This document shows positions 46,590-55,634 of a stretch of DNA of 64,000 nt, one piece after another (positions within the stretch are counted from its first letter, which is position 1; the number at the start of each line of letters is the position of its first letter). This DNA comes from Mycolicibacterium anyangense. Its GTDB lineage: Bacteria > Actinomycetota > Actinomycetes > Mycobacteriales > Mycobacteriaceae. The stretch is from contig NZ_AP022620.1 in the NCBI RefSeq assembly GCF_010731855.1, forward strand, positions 4,774,001-4,838,000, read 5' to 3'. Both the position numbers and the translations under genes were made by a program. Under the pieces are notes generated by a model. That model ran no database searches. It saw only the letters and a list, made by a program, of their open reading frames with translations, and was not told the DNA's origin.

Positions 46590-48269
46590 TTAGCCGTCCT
46601 GCCCGTTGCTGCCGCCGGGTGAACCGCCGGTCCCGCCAGTGCCACGCGGCGAGCCGCCGTTGCCGCCGTTGCCACCAGACGAGTAACCGTTGCCGCCGCT
46701 GCCGCCGGAACCGCCCGACCCAAGGCGACCGCCGCTGCCGCCGTTGCCACCGCTGCCCCCGGTGGCGGTCGTCTGGACCAAGTTCTGCACGGTCGCGCCC
46801 CCGCCCGAACCACCGGCACCACCGCGGCCCGCGGTCAGCGTCGCCCCGCCACTTCCACCGTTACCGCCGCGAGTCGAACCGGCCAGGCCGATTTGCGCGG
46901 GTCCGCCATTGCCGCCCGCACCACCGTTGCCGTACAGCGAGATCGCGGTACCGCCGTTGCCGCCGTTGCCCGCCGCGGTGACTCCGATGGATGCGTTCAC
47001 CGCGCCGCCGTCGCCGCCGTCCCCGCCGTTGCCCAGCAACGCTCCGCTCTGACCACCAGCTCCGCCGTTACCGGCGATCACGGGCTTGTCGACCGCGCCG
47101 GCAAGCGTCGTCACCGAGCCGCCTGAGCCTCCTGTGCCGCCGTTTCCGAGCACTCCGGCGCCGCCCCCGTTGCCGCCGTTCCCGCCGGTCGACGGGTTGT
47201 ATGCCGCCTGGACGTCGCCGCCCGCGCCGCCGTTGCCCCCGTTGCCAGCCAGTGAACCGCCCTGTCCACCATCGCCACCGTCCCCACTGATGCCCGTGTC
47301 ATAGGTGTTGACGGCGCCACCGGCGCCACCGCTGCCGCCATTGCTAAACAATGCCCCGCCGGCTCCGCCGCTGCCGCCGTTACCGGACGTGGCGACGTTG
47401 GTCTGCGCGCCGTAGAGGCTTACTTGAATCGCCGCGCCGCCGTCGCCGCCGTCACCGCCGGCGCCAAATAAGAGTCCGCCGAACCCGCCTTCGCCGCCAT
47501 CTCCGGCGGTTGCGTCGCCGAAGCCGGGAAGGCTCGCGGTGCCGCCGGTGCCGCCGGCGCCGCCGGCCCCGATGAAGAGTCCACCGTTGCCGCCGTTGCC
47601 GGCCCGCCCGGCTTGGGCGGTGAACGGGGTCAGATCGGTCGGTGTGCTCGTGGCGTCGCCGCCGGCACCGCCGGTACCGCCCGCCCCGAACAGCACCGCA
47701 TTGCCGCCGTTGCCGCCGGCCCCACCGACTGCCGAGCCCTGTACCACCACTTGCGCACCACCGGCGCCGCCCGCCCCGCCGTTGCCAAGCAGAAGGCCGC
47801 CGCGCCCGCCGTTGCCGCCGTTCTGACCGGCCAACCCGGCGCCGCCGGTTCCGCCGTTACCAATCAAACCGGCATTACCGCCGTTGCCACCGTTGGCCCC
47901 GTTGCCGCCGTTGCCCCACAGCAGGCCGCCGTTGCCACCGTTGCACGCGCTTCCGCTGCAGTTCGCGGGTGCGTCGAGGCCGTTGCCGATCAGCCATCCC
48001 CCTGGGCCGACGATCGGCCCGACATCGGTCAGGGTGCTGGCCGCGGTACTGGCCGAAGGCGTGGGCGCGGCCCCGTCGATCAGCCACCACACGTCACCGC
48101 TGGCGGGCGCCTGCGGTGCCATCGCGGAGTCGAATGAGGTCAAAACAATTGGCGAAGAATACGTTTCATTGGCCATCGCCGTCACGGTGACGCTGAGTCC
48201 GGCGAGAGCTGCGGCGCCCAGTAGCCCACTCAGGCAGCAGTGTCCCAACTGTTGCGAAATGACGCCCAT
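46590..48269 (-). CDS. PGRS-repeat protein lacking a PE domain
   Basis: This 559-residue protein has an N-terminal hydrophobic signal-like segment (residues about 10-32, CCLSGLLGAAALAGLSVTVTAMA) and a linker of about 60 residues ending VGPGGWLIGNGLDAP. After a CSGSAC pair it is almost wholly GGNGG/GGAGG repeats to the end. PE_PGRS proteins of slow growers have the same repeats behind a 90-residue PE domain; here no PE motif is present and export would be by a Sec-type signal. The WLIGNG linker resembles the GxPLIG linker of PE_PGRS. GGGGAA precedes the ATG at 48269. It is probably a surface protein that binds calcium or host factors, by analogy only. Confidence 0.75.
   Translation of the reverse strand: MGVISQQLGHCCLSGLLGAAALAGLSVTVTAMANETYSSPIVLTSFDSAMAPQAPASGDVWWLIDGAAPTPSASTAASTLTDVGPIVGPGGWLIGNGLDAPANCSGSACNGGNGGLLWGNGGNGANGGNGGNAGLIGNGGTGGAGLAGQNGGNGGRGGLLLGNGGAGGAGGAQVVVQGSAVGGAGGNGGNAVLFGAGGTGGAGGDATSTPTDLTPFTAQAGRAGNGGNGGLFIGAGGAGGTGGTASLPGFGDATAGDGGEGGFGGLLFGAGGDGGDGGAAIQVSLYGAQTNVATSGNGGSGGAGGALFSNGGSGGAGGAVNTYDTGISGDGGDGGQGGSLAGNGGNGGAGGDVQAAYNPSTGGNGGNGGGAGVLGNGGTGGSGGSVTTLAGAVDKPVIAGNGGAGGQSGALLGNGGDGGDGGAVNASIGVTAAGNGGNGGTAISLYGNGGAGGNGGPAQIGLAGSTRGGNGGSGGATLTAGRGGAGGSGGGATVQNLVQTTATGGSGGNGGSGGRLGSGGSGGSGGNGYSSGGNGGNGGSPRGTGGTGGSPGGSNGQDG
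46605..47960 (-). repeat. PGRS (Gly-Gly-X) repeat tract
   Basis: About 1.35 kb of imperfect tandem 9-30 bp units encode Gly-Gly-Asn-Gly-Gly/Gly-Gly-Ala-Gly-Gly. The DNA is CCGCCG-rich on the plus strand and prone to slippage and misassembly. Confidence 0.9.
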
Positions 48270-48592
48270 CGTGTGTTCCCCCTGTTTCGACGCGCTCCGG
48301 ACAGAACTTAGCAATGCGGAGTCGGACGAACGGGGTGAACCGTCAGACGGGTGTTCACCGCGTGGGCCGAGGTGGCGTGAGCAGGATGGCCTGAACCTCA
48401 TCGGCTGACAGCAGGTTCACTCGAGCCGGGTCGGCAGCGACTACCCGGCGGCCCGGATCGTGGCACTGATCGAAGCCCCATGGCCCCCGGTGATCCCACC
48501 GTTCCGCCAAGCGACCTGGGCAGATTTTCGATCACCGCGAGTTGATTGCCCGCCAACGGAATACCGCGCCACGAAGCCCGGTAAACAAGTAG
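48270..48592. promoter_or_regulatory. Intergenic control region between PGRS gene and GNAT operon
   Basis: This 323 bp divergent gap should hold promoters for both sides. One inverted repeat GGTGAAC/GTTCACC (48334-48340, 48353-48359) stands out as a possible operator. No RNA gene or convincing reading frame is seen. Confidence 0.35.
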
Positions 48593-49105
48593 GTGATGAC
48601 TGTGTCCGCTGGCAGCAATGTCCGGTTCGTCCATGTCCGGCAGGACGACGAACTGGCCACGCCGCTGCTCGGTGAGCTGGCCGTGGAGTACTCAACCCGA
48701 TACGGCGGGACCTCGCAGGCCGTTCTCGACGGCCTACGCAGCTATCCCGGCCATGAGTTCGAGCCACCCCACGGTGGCTTACTGATCGGTGTGCTCGACG
48801 GGCAGCCGGTGACCGGCGGCGCATTCCGGCGCTTCGGCGTGGTCGACGGTCTGGAAACCGCCGAACTCAAGCGCATCTGGACCGACACCCGATTCCGCCG
48901 ACAAGGGCACGCCAGCCGCCTGCTGAACGCCTTGGAGGCAGAGATCGCGACCCGCGGCTATCGTCGGATCTACCTCACAACAGGCGATCGTCAACCTGAG
49001 GCCGAGGCACTGTACACGGCCAGCGGATACACCCGCCTGCCAGAACCACTCCCAGCCGCCGGCGACATCTACCCGGTGGCATTCGAGAAACGACTCAACC
49101 GGTGA
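48593..49105 (+). CDS. GNAT family N-acetyltransferase
   Basis: This 170-residue acetyltransferase has the acetyl-CoA loop RFRRQGHASRLLNALEAEI (about 100-118; Q/RxxGxG/A type) preceded by AELKRIWTD, and the C-terminal GYTRLPEPLP strand. GTG at 48593, ATG at 48596 or GTG at 48602 may be used. It is first of four overlapping genes with three flavin monooxygenases, so it may acetylate an amine in that pathway, for example a substrate or product. Substrate unknown. Confidence 0.85.
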   Translation: MMTVSAGSNVRFVHVRQDDELATPLLGELAVEYSTRYGGTSQAVLDGLRSYPGHEFEPPHGGLLIGVLDGQPVTGGAFRRFGVVDGLETAELKRIWTDTRFRRQGHASRLLNALEAEIATRGYRRIYLTTGDRQPEAEALYTASGYTRLPEPLPAAGDIYPVAFEKRLNR

Positions 49106-50172
49106 AGCCCCTGCACCTGGGTGTCGCGCTGGACGGATACGGCTGGCATCCCGAGGCCCGCCAGCGCACGCTGGCCATCGACCCATCGGCCGAACCCGCT
49201 ACCAGTGGGCGGCATTGGGTGCGGCTGGCCGATATCGCCGAGCGCGGTCTTCTCGACTTCCTGACGATCGAGGACACCCTGGACGCCGGCCAGCCCGCGG
49301 TGCGTGGCGACGCCGTGCTCATCGCGGCACGCATCGCCCCGGCGACCCGGCACATCGGACTGATCCCGGTGGCCACGGTGACGCACACCGAGCCCTTCCA
49401 TGTTTCCAAGGCGATCGCCACCCTCGACTATGTGTCGCACGGCCGGGCCGGCTGGCAGGTGCGCGTCAGCCCCACCGCCCGTTCGGCCGCTCTGTTCGGC
49501 AGGCGGGACGCGCCGGCGCCCGGCGAATTGTTCGATGAGGCGGCCGATGTCGTTGAGGTGGTCAGGAGGTTGTGGGACAGCTGGGAAGACAACGCGGTGA
49601 TCCGCGACGTGTCCACCGGACGTTACATCGACCGGGACAAGCTGCACTACATCGATTTCGCGGGTCGCTATTTCTCGGTCAAAGGACCGTCGATCACGCC
49701 GCGCCCACCGCAGGGCCAACCCGTCGTCGCCGCACTCGCGCACACCGCACCGGTATACGAGTTCGCTGCCGGCACAAGCGATATTGTGTTCGTCACTCCG
49801 TCCGATGTGGCGTCACTGGCCACGATCCTCGCCGAGATCGATGCGGCCGGGGGTGAGCATCTCCGGGTGATCGCCGATCTGGTCGTCGGCTTCGGGATCG
49901 ACGCCGGTCTGACCTCCGATGCGCTGGTATTCGGTGGCGCGCCGTCCGAGCTGGTGGAACTGCTGCTGGCCTGGCAGGACGCCGGGGTCGACGGCTTTCG
50001 GCTGCGGCCCGCCGTCAACGCCACCGACCTGCCGGCGATCGCCGACCGGGTGGTCCCAGAACTCCAGCGGGCCGGCCGGTTCCGCAACAGCTACCGCGAC
50101 GGCGAGACGCTGCGGCAGCGGTTCGGGCTGCCGGATGCTGTCAACCGCTACGCCTCGGTGAGGGTGCCATGA
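49102..50172 (+). CDS. Luciferase-like flavin-dependent monooxygenase
   Basis: This 356-residue bacterial-luciferase-fold enzyme has the family start LHLGVALDGYGWHP, the barrel segments DFLTIEDTLD, RIAPATRHIGLIPVATVTHTEPFHVSKAIATLDYVSHGRAGWQV and the FAGRYFSVKGPSITPRPPQ loop. It uses reduced flavin and O2 to oxidise carbon-sulfur, carbon-nitrogen or carbon-hydrogen bonds. The GTG overlaps the GNAT stop. It resembles the NtaA/SnaA group in layout, with a shortened C-terminus. Confidence 0.85.
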   Translation: MKPLHLGVALDGYGWHPEARQRTLAIDPSAEPATSGRHWVRLADIAERGLLDFLTIEDTLDAGQPAVRGDAVLIAARIAPATRHIGLIPVATVTHTEPFHVSKAIATLDYVSHGRAGWQVRVSPTARSAALFGRRDAPAPGELFDEAADVVEVVRRLWDSWEDNAVIRDVSTGRYIDRDKLHYIDFAGRYFSVKGPSITPRPPQGQPVVAALAHTAPVYEFAAGTSDIVFVTPSDVASLATILAEIDAAGGEHLRVIADLVVGFGIDAGLTSDALVFGGAPSELVELLLAWQDAGVDGFRLRPAVNATDLPAIADRVVPELQRAGRFRNSYRDGETLRQRFGLPDAVNRYASVRVP

Positions 50173-51290
50173 CCGTCCCACTGTCCATCCTCGACCTCTC
50201 GCCGATCAGCGCCGGTTCGACTCCCGCTGCGGCGCTGCGTAACTCCGTCGACCTCGCTCGTCACGCCGAGCAGTGGGGCTACCACCGCTACTGGGTGGCC
50301 GAGCATCATTTCGTCGCCGTGGCCAGTTCCCGTCCGGCGGTGCTGATCGGCCAGATCGCCGCGGCCACCGAACATATTCGAGTCGGCGCGGCCGCCGTCC
50401 AACTCGGATACACCACCGCCGTATCGGTCGTGGAGAGCTTCGGCATTCTCGACGCCTTCTATCCCGGACGCATCGACCTCGGGCTGGGCCGTTCCGGACA
50501 ACGGCGCCGAGAAGCCGAACGCGCCGACCCGGCGTCGAAACCTCCCGTCCGCCAGTCTGAGTGGCGCGATGTCGACGGTGTGGTGATTCCACCGCAGTTC
50601 GATGTCAGTGCCCTGCTGGCCAGCCCGAAGCTGCGGGCGCTGTCGACGGTGCTGACCCAGCCCGAGGCCGTACCGCCCGATTTCGCCGACCAGGTCGCCG
50701 AGATCCTGGCGCTCCTGGACGGCAAGCACGCCGTGGACGGATTCCCGGTGCGGGCCGTCCCCGGTGAGGCGGCGGCACTGACGCCGTGGATCTTCGGCAG
50801 CAGTAGAGGACAGAGTGCCGCAGTCGCCGGTGCACAGGGTCTGCCCTTCGTGGCGAGCTATCACAGCACTCCCGCAACGGCATTGGAGGCCGTCGAGGCC
50901 TACCGGGCCGATTTCACTCCATCTCCGTTCCTGCGGCAGCCCTACGTCGTGGTCTCCGCCGACGTCGTCGTCGCCGACGACTCGGCAACCGCCCGCCACC
51001 TGGCCGAGGCCTTCGGGTACTGGGTGTATTCGATTCGCGCACAGGGTGGTGCGGTGCCCTACCCCAACCCCGACGACACGCCCACGTTGACCGACGAGCA
51101 GCGCCCGGTGGTCGAAGACCGGCTGGCCACCCAGTTCGTCGGCGACCCCGACGAGGTGGCCGAGCGGCTGTCGGCGCTGCAACGGGCCACCGGCGCCGAC
51201 GAGCTGGTGGTCACCACGGCGACTTTCCGTCACGAAGACCGCTTGCGGTCGCATGAGCTGCTGGCGCGGCGGTGGGGACTGGTGGCCTGA
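50169..51290 (+). CDS. LLM class flavin-dependent oxidoreductase
   Basis: This 373-residue protein has the LLM signature YHRYWVAEHHFVAVASSRPAVLIGQIAAAT (about 38-67) with the conserved His pair, and GRIDLGLGRSG (about 98-108). It is of the YhbW/MsnO8 type. It overlaps its neighbours by 4 bp (ATGA) and 1 bp. It probably works on a related substrate to the two flanking monooxygenases or supplies an alternative activity; cofactor (FMN or F420) cannot be fixed from sequence. Confidence 0.88.
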   Translation: MTVPLSILDLSPISAGSTPAAALRNSVDLARHAEQWGYHRYWVAEHHFVAVASSRPAVLIGQIAAATEHIRVGAAAVQLGYTTAVSVVESFGILDAFYPGRIDLGLGRSGQRRREAERADPASKPPVRQSEWRDVDGVVIPPQFDVSALLASPKLRALSTVLTQPEAVPPDFADQVAEILALLDGKHAVDGFPVRAVPGEAAALTPWIFGSSRGQSAAVAGAQGLPFVASYHSTPATALEAVEAYRADFTPSPFLRQPYVVVSADVVVADDSATARHLAEAFGYWVYSIRAQGGAVPYPNPDDTPTLTDEQRPVVEDRLATQFVGDPDEVAERLSALQRATGADELVVTTATFRHEDRLRSHELLARRWGLVA

Positions 51291-52612
51291 TGCGAGAAGG
51301 ACAGCACCGCAAGCAGGTTCACCTCGCCGCCCACTTTCCCGGGGTCAACAACACCACGGTGTGGTCCGACCCGACCTCGGGCAGCCAGGTCGACTTCGAG
51401 TCCTTCGTGCACCTGGCCCGCACCGCGGAACGCGGGCGGCTGGACTTCTTCTTCCTGGCCGAGGGGCTGCGGTTGCGGGAACACCGCGGCCGCATCCACG
51501 ACCTCGACGTCGTCGGGCGGCCGGACACCTTCACCGTCCTGGCCGCGCTGGCCGCCGTCACCGAGCATCTCGGTCTGGCGGGCACCATCAACACCACATT
51601 CAACGAGCCCTTCGAGGTGGCACGGCAATTCACCACCCTGGATCACCTGTCCGACGGTAGGGCAGCGTGGAACATGGTCACCTCCTCGGATGCCTTCACC
51701 GGCGAGAACTTCCGCCGCGGCGGATTCCTGGACCATGCCGACCGGTACCGGCGCGCCGAGGAATTCGTGACGCTGGCCCGTGAGTTCTGGGACAGCTGGG
51801 CATCGGCTGCCGATCTCCCCGAGGTGGTCACCCACCGCGGCCCGCAGTTCGACGTCACCGGCACCGCCACTCTGCCCGCCGGCCCGCAGGGACATCCGAT
51901 CCTGTTGCAGGCCGGTGACTCCGATGAAGGCCGGGATTTCGGTGCAAAGCATGCCGATGCGCTGTTCACCCTGCACGGTGCGTTGGAGGCCGGGCAGCGC
52001 TACTACACCGACGTCAAGGCCCGAGCCGCGGCGTTTGGTCGAGACCCCGAGCAGCTCAAGGTGTTTCCCGGTGCCACGTTCGTGCTCGGCGACAGCGCGA
52101 CCGATGCCGAGGAGAAGGCGCGGTTCATCCGCCACCAGCAGGTCAGCCCGCAGACGGCGATCGCCATGCTGGAGCAGGTCTGGCAACGCGACCTGTCGGG
52201 CTATGACCCCGACGGTCCCCTTCCCGACGTCGAACCCGTCGACGACCCGACGGTCACCCAGGGCCGGGTGCGCCACGGTGACCCCCGGGCGCTGGCGGCC
52301 GCATGGCGGGAGCGGGCCGAGGCCGAAAACCTCTCGATCCGGGAACTGGTCATCGCCGTCACCAGCCGTCAGCAGTTCGTCGGCACCGCCGAACACGTGG
52401 CCACCGAGATCGACCGGTATGTCCAGTCCGATGCGTGTGACGGGTTCATCCTGGTGCCACATCTGACCCCGCACGGACTCGACGAGTTCGTCGACACCGT
52501 GATACCGCTGCTCCAGGAACGCGGCGTGTTCCGCACCGAGTACACGGGTCGGACCTTGCGGGAGAACCTCGGGCTCAGCGAGTTGCCGCCTGCTCCGCGG
52601 CTCGCCGGATAG
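51290..52612 (+). CDS. NtaA/SnaA/DszA family FMN-dependent monooxygenase
   Basis: This 440-residue enzyme has the family features: HLAAHFPGVNNTTVWSDP, a Phe/Phe/Leu-Ala-Glu segment (LDFFFLAEGLRLRE), GRAAWNMVTS and GPQGHPILLQAGDSDEGRDFGAKHADALF. Members oxidise nitrilotriacetate, pristinamycin precursors, dibenzothiophene sulfone or dimethyl sulfide, so C-N or C-S cleavage for nitrogen or sulfur supply is likely. Its ATG overlaps the previous stop (TGATG). The 3' end overlaps the convergent metallo-hydrolase gene by 38 bp. Confidence 0.92.
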   Translation: MREGQHRKQVHLAAHFPGVNNTTVWSDPTSGSQVDFESFVHLARTAERGRLDFFFLAEGLRLREHRGRIHDLDVVGRPDTFTVLAALAAVTEHLGLAGTINTTFNEPFEVARQFTTLDHLSDGRAAWNMVTSSDAFTGENFRRGGFLDHADRYRRAEEFVTLAREFWDSWASAADLPEVVTHRGPQFDVTGTATLPAGPQGHPILLQAGDSDEGRDFGAKHADALFTLHGALEAGQRYYTDVKARAAAFGRDPEQLKVFPGATFVLGDSATDAEEKARFIRHQQVSPQTAIAMLEQVWQRDLSGYDPDGPLPDVEPVDDPTVTQGRVRHGDPRALAAAWRERAEAENLSIRELVIAVTSRQQFVGTAEHVATEIDRYVQSDACDGFILVPHLTPHGLDEFVDTVIPLLQERGVFRTEYTGRTLRENLGLSELPPAPRLAG

Positions 52613-53309
52613 GTCCCCGCCACACCTCGCCGTGGCCAGGGATCAACGTGTCGGTCTCCAGCGCCGCCAGCGCGGCCAGGCTGCGAAGACAGCCCTGCTC
52701 GTCATGGTTGAACACGCCCGGCAGTAGCTGCGGACCGGCGCTGCGGGCCAGCGGGTGGCCGGTCACCAGCGCATCCCCGGACACCAGCACCCCGTCGACG
52801 AGGTAGGAGCAGTGTCCGCCGGTGTGGCCGGGCGTCGGCACCGGCAGCGGCCGACCCGGCAGCGTGCCGGCGACCTCCTCGGTGATGGCCTGCGCCGTCG
52901 GGATCCCCGCCCGCACCAGCGCGCCCTTGCCGACGATCTGCACCGACCACTTCACCCAGCGCGGCTGCCAGGCATGCGCCAGCAGATCCACCGGGGAGGC
53001 CTGCTCGAGGTATTCGCGCCGGGAGTGCCGCACCTCGTCGGCATGGCAGTACACCGGGGTGCCGAGCGTCTCGGCGAACCAGATCGCCGAGCCGAGGTGG
53101 TCGATATGGGCGTGAGTGAGCAGGATCGCGCTGAGGTCGCCAGGCCCGAAACCCAACTGGCGCAACGACGTCAGAACGTCGTCACGACTACCGGGATATC
53201 CCGCGTCGATGAGCATGACGCCCGCATCGTCGGCGACGATGGTCCAGTTCACCAGCTCGGTTCTCGCGACGTGCACGGTCTCTGTGACGGCCGTCAGCGC
53301 AATAGCCAT
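52575..53309 (-). CDS. MBL-fold metallo-hydrolase (Rv0406c-like)
   Basis: This 244-residue hydrolase has the metal motif LLTHAHIDHLGS (HxHxDH, about 65-76), PTPGHTGGHCSY (about 163-174), SGDALV and PGHGEVW. It would bind two zinc ions and hydrolyse an ester, thioester or lactone. M. tuberculosis Rv0406c, next to fgd1, is the likely counterpart. There is no signal peptide, so it is cytoplasmic. Confidence 0.9.
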   Translation of the reverse strand: MAIALTAVTETVHVARTELVNWTIVADDAGVMLIDAGYPGSRDDVLTSLRQLGFGPGDLSAILLTHAHIDHLGSAIWFAETLGTPVYCHADEVRHSRREYLEQASPVDLLAHAWQPRWVKWSVQIVGKGALVRAGIPTAQAITEEVAGTLPGRPLPVPTPGHTGGHCSYLVDGVLVSGDALVTGHPLARSAGPQLLPGVFNHDEQGCLRSLAALAALETDTLIPGHGEVWRGPIRRAAEQAATR

Positions 53310-53391
53310 CTGGTGATCCTATGCCGCAGCCGGCCACCGCAGTGTGTCCGAGACCACGATGGTTTCCGCAGTTGATCGTGCCGTTGGGTCG

Positions 53392-53397
53392 TACGCT
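53392..53397 (+). promoter_or_regulatory. -10 element of the TAT-type MBL gene, leaderless
   Basis: TACGCT ends 6 nt before the GTG at 53404. This supports that start codon rather than upstream in-frame codons. Confidence 0.55.
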
Positions 53398-53403
53398 CAC
53401 GGC

Positions 53404-54525
53404 GTGACAGAGCGGTGCGACCACGACAGCCAGCGTCGGCTCGACGCGATCAGCCGCCGATCGGCCCTGGTGGCCGGATCGGCGATTCTGGGATCCGCCA
53501 TGCTGAGCGGTGGCACCGCTGCGGCCAGGTCGGCTCCGCTGTCGACCGCCGGGCCGTCCCCGGCGTTGCCGGACAACGCTCTGATCACCTTGGGTGTTGC
53601 GGCAGGGCCCCCTCCGTCAGCCCACAGCTTCGGAATCTCGACGGCGTTGAAGCTCGGCAGCGATGTCTATCTGATCGACTGCGGGCTCGGGTCGCTGAAT
53701 GCGTTCACCAATGCAGGGTTGAGCTTCGACAACCTGCAGGCGATGTTCATCACGCACCTGCACACCGACCACATCGTGGACTACTACAGCTTCTTCCTCT
53801 CCGGGGGATACAAGGCCCCACACGGCAAGGCCGCCGTGCGTGTCTACGGTCCGGGACCGGCCGGTGGATTGCCGCCCAGCGAACTCGGTGACCCTCGTCC
53901 GCCGATCGTCAACCCCGCTGATCCGACGCCGGGCCTCGCGGCGACGACAGCCGCACTGCACAAGGCCTTTGCCTACACCAGCAACATCTTCATCCGTGAT
54001 GTGGGGATCGACGATATCCAGAACCTGGTGAGCGTCAACGAAATTCGTGTCCCACCCGGGTCGAACTATCGGGACCGCTCGCCGAGGACTGCTCCATTCC
54101 CGGTGATGGAGGACGACAACATGGTCGTCACCGCCACGCTGGTGTCGCACTATGACGTCTACCCGGCGTTCGCCTTCCGGTTCGACCTGAAGAACCCCGC
54201 CGTGTCGATCACCTTCTCGGGTGACACCACCAAATCCGACAATCTGATCCGGCTGGCCCAAGGCACTGACATCCTCGTGCACGAGGCGATGATCACCCTC
54301 GACGACTCCTACTACGGCGACAGCTTCCCTCCCACCTACCTGCAGAACTCGCACACGTCAGCCGAACAGGTCGGCCAGGTGGCTGCTGCGGTGAATCCCA
54401 AGCAGCTGATCCTGAGCCACTACTACCCGGTCGATCTCCCGGATTCCCAGTGGCTCGACGAGGTCGGCAAGAACTTCGGCGGCAACACCGCGGTGGCCAA
54501 GGACGGTCAAGTCTTCCCGCTCTAA
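53404..54525 (+). CDS. Exported MBL-fold metallo-hydrolase with twin-arginine signal
   Basis: This 373-residue protein begins with a TAT-like signal (ISRRSALVAGSAILGSAMLSGGTAAA; Arg-Arg followed by a mild hydrophobic core). The metallo-hydrolase domain has FITHLHTDHIVDYY (HxHxDH), SHYDVYPAFAFRFD, FSGDTTKSDN and a late His in ILSHYYPVDL, as in RNase Z/arylsulfatase-like members. Folded export with bound metal is expected. The GTG at 53404 fits the leaderless -10 box. It lies upstream of fgd1 on the same strand, 57 bp apart. Confidence 0.85.
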   Translation: MTERCDHDSQRRLDAISRRSALVAGSAILGSAMLSGGTAAARSAPLSTAGPSPALPDNALITLGVAAGPPPSAHSFGISTALKLGSDVYLIDCGLGSLNAFTNAGLSFDNLQAMFITHLHTDHIVDYYSFFLSGGYKAPHGKAAVRVYGPGPAGGLPPSELGDPRPPIVNPADPTPGLAATTAALHKAFAYTSNIFIRDVGIDDIQNLVSVNEIRVPPGSNYRDRSPRTAPFPVMEDDNMVVTATLVSHYDVYPAFAFRFDLKNPAVSITFSGDTTKSDNLIRLAQGTDILVHEAMITLDDSYYGDSFPPTYLQNSHTSAEQVGQVAAAVNPKQLILSHYYPVDLPDSQWLDEVGKNFGGNTAVAKDGQVFPL

Positions 54526-54582
54526 GGCCTGCGTGGGACCCTCGACGTCCGGTCACCGCGCCATTGGAGTAGAAACGAAAGC

Positions 54583-55593
54583 GTGGCTGAACTGAAACTG
54601 GGATACAAGGCGTCGGCGGAGCAGTTCGCGCCGCGTGAGCTGGTGGAGCTGGCGGTGCTCGCCGAGGCGCACGGGATGGACAGTGCGACGGTCAGCGACC
54701 ATTTCCAGCCGTGGCGGCACGAGGGCGGCCACGCGCCGTTCTCGCTGGCCTGGATGACCGCGGTCGGTGAGCGCACCGAGCGGCTCATCCTGGGCACCTC
54801 GGTGCTGACGCCGACGTTCCGCTACAACCCCGCGGTGATCGCCCAGGCGTTCGCGACGATGGCGTGCCTGTACCCGGATCGGGTGTTCCTCGGGGTGGGC
54901 ACCGGCGAGGCGCTCAACGAGATCGCGACCGGTTTCGTCGGCGAATGGCCCGAGTTCAAGGAGCGCTTCGCGCGGTTGCGTGAGTCGGTGCGCCTGATGC
55001 GTGAGCTGTGGCGCGGTGACCGCGTCGACTTCGACGGCGACTACTACCACCTCAAGGGCGCCTCCATCTACGACGTGCCCGAAGGCGGCGTCCCGGTCTA
55101 CGTCGCCGCTGGTGGCCCGGCGGTCGCCAAGTACGCCGGCCGCGCCGGTGACGGGTTCATCTGCACCTCCGGCAAGGGCGAGGAGCTCTACACCGAGAAG
55201 CTGATCCCGGCCGTCAAGGAAGGCGCGCAAGCCGCCGACCGCGACGTTGACACGATCGACAAGATGATCGAGATCAAGATCTCCTACGATCCGGATCCTG
55301 AACTGGCGCTGAACAATACGAGGTTCTGGGCGCCGCTGTCGCTGACCGCGGAGCAGAAGCACTCGATCGACGACCCGATCGAGATGGAGAAGGCCGCCGA
55401 CGCGTTGCCCATCGAGCAGGTCGCCAAACGCTGGATCGTGTCCTCGGACCCCGACGAGGCCGTCGAGAAGGTGGGCGACTACGTCAAGTACGGGCTGAAC
55501 CATCTGGTGTTCCACGCCCCGGGCCACGACCAGCGCCGGTTCCTGGAACTCTTCGAGAAGGATCTGGCGCCGCGTCTGCGAAAACTCGGTTAA
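54583..55593 (+). CDS. fgd1: F420-dependent glucose-6-phosphate dehydrogenase
   Basis: This 336-residue enzyme oxidises glucose 6-phosphate and reduces coenzyme F420, supplying F420H2 for redox defence and prodrug activation. Catalytic residues of the M. tuberculosis enzyme are in place: Asp39, His40, Trp44 (VSDHFQPW) and Glu109 (VGTGEA). Length equals Rv0407. The GTG follows a GAAACGAAAG stretch. It precedes pta-ackA as in M. tuberculosis. Confidence 0.97.
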   Translation: MAELKLGYKASAEQFAPRELVELAVLAEAHGMDSATVSDHFQPWRHEGGHAPFSLAWMTAVGERTERLILGTSVLTPTFRYNPAVIAQAFATMACLYPDRVFLGVGTGEALNEIATGFVGEWPEFKERFARLRESVRLMRELWRGDRVDFDGDYYHLKGASIYDVPEGGVPVYVAAGGPAVAKYAGRAGDGFICTSGKGEELYTEKLIPAVKEGAQAADRDVDTIDKMIEIKISYDPDPELALNNTRFWAPLSLTAEQKHSIDDPIEMEKAADALPIEQVAKRWIVSSDPDEAVEKVGDYVKYGLNHLVFHAPGHDQRRFLELFEKDLAPRLRKLG

Positions 55594-55634
55594 CTCCCGG
55601 GCGGCAGCACGACTGACTAAGGAATGCTGGAGCC

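Noticed and set aside
46690..48137. Several Pro/Arg-rich open frames opposite the PGRS gene
   Set aside because: They are translations of the GGX repeat complement (CCGCCG) and carry no independent signal.
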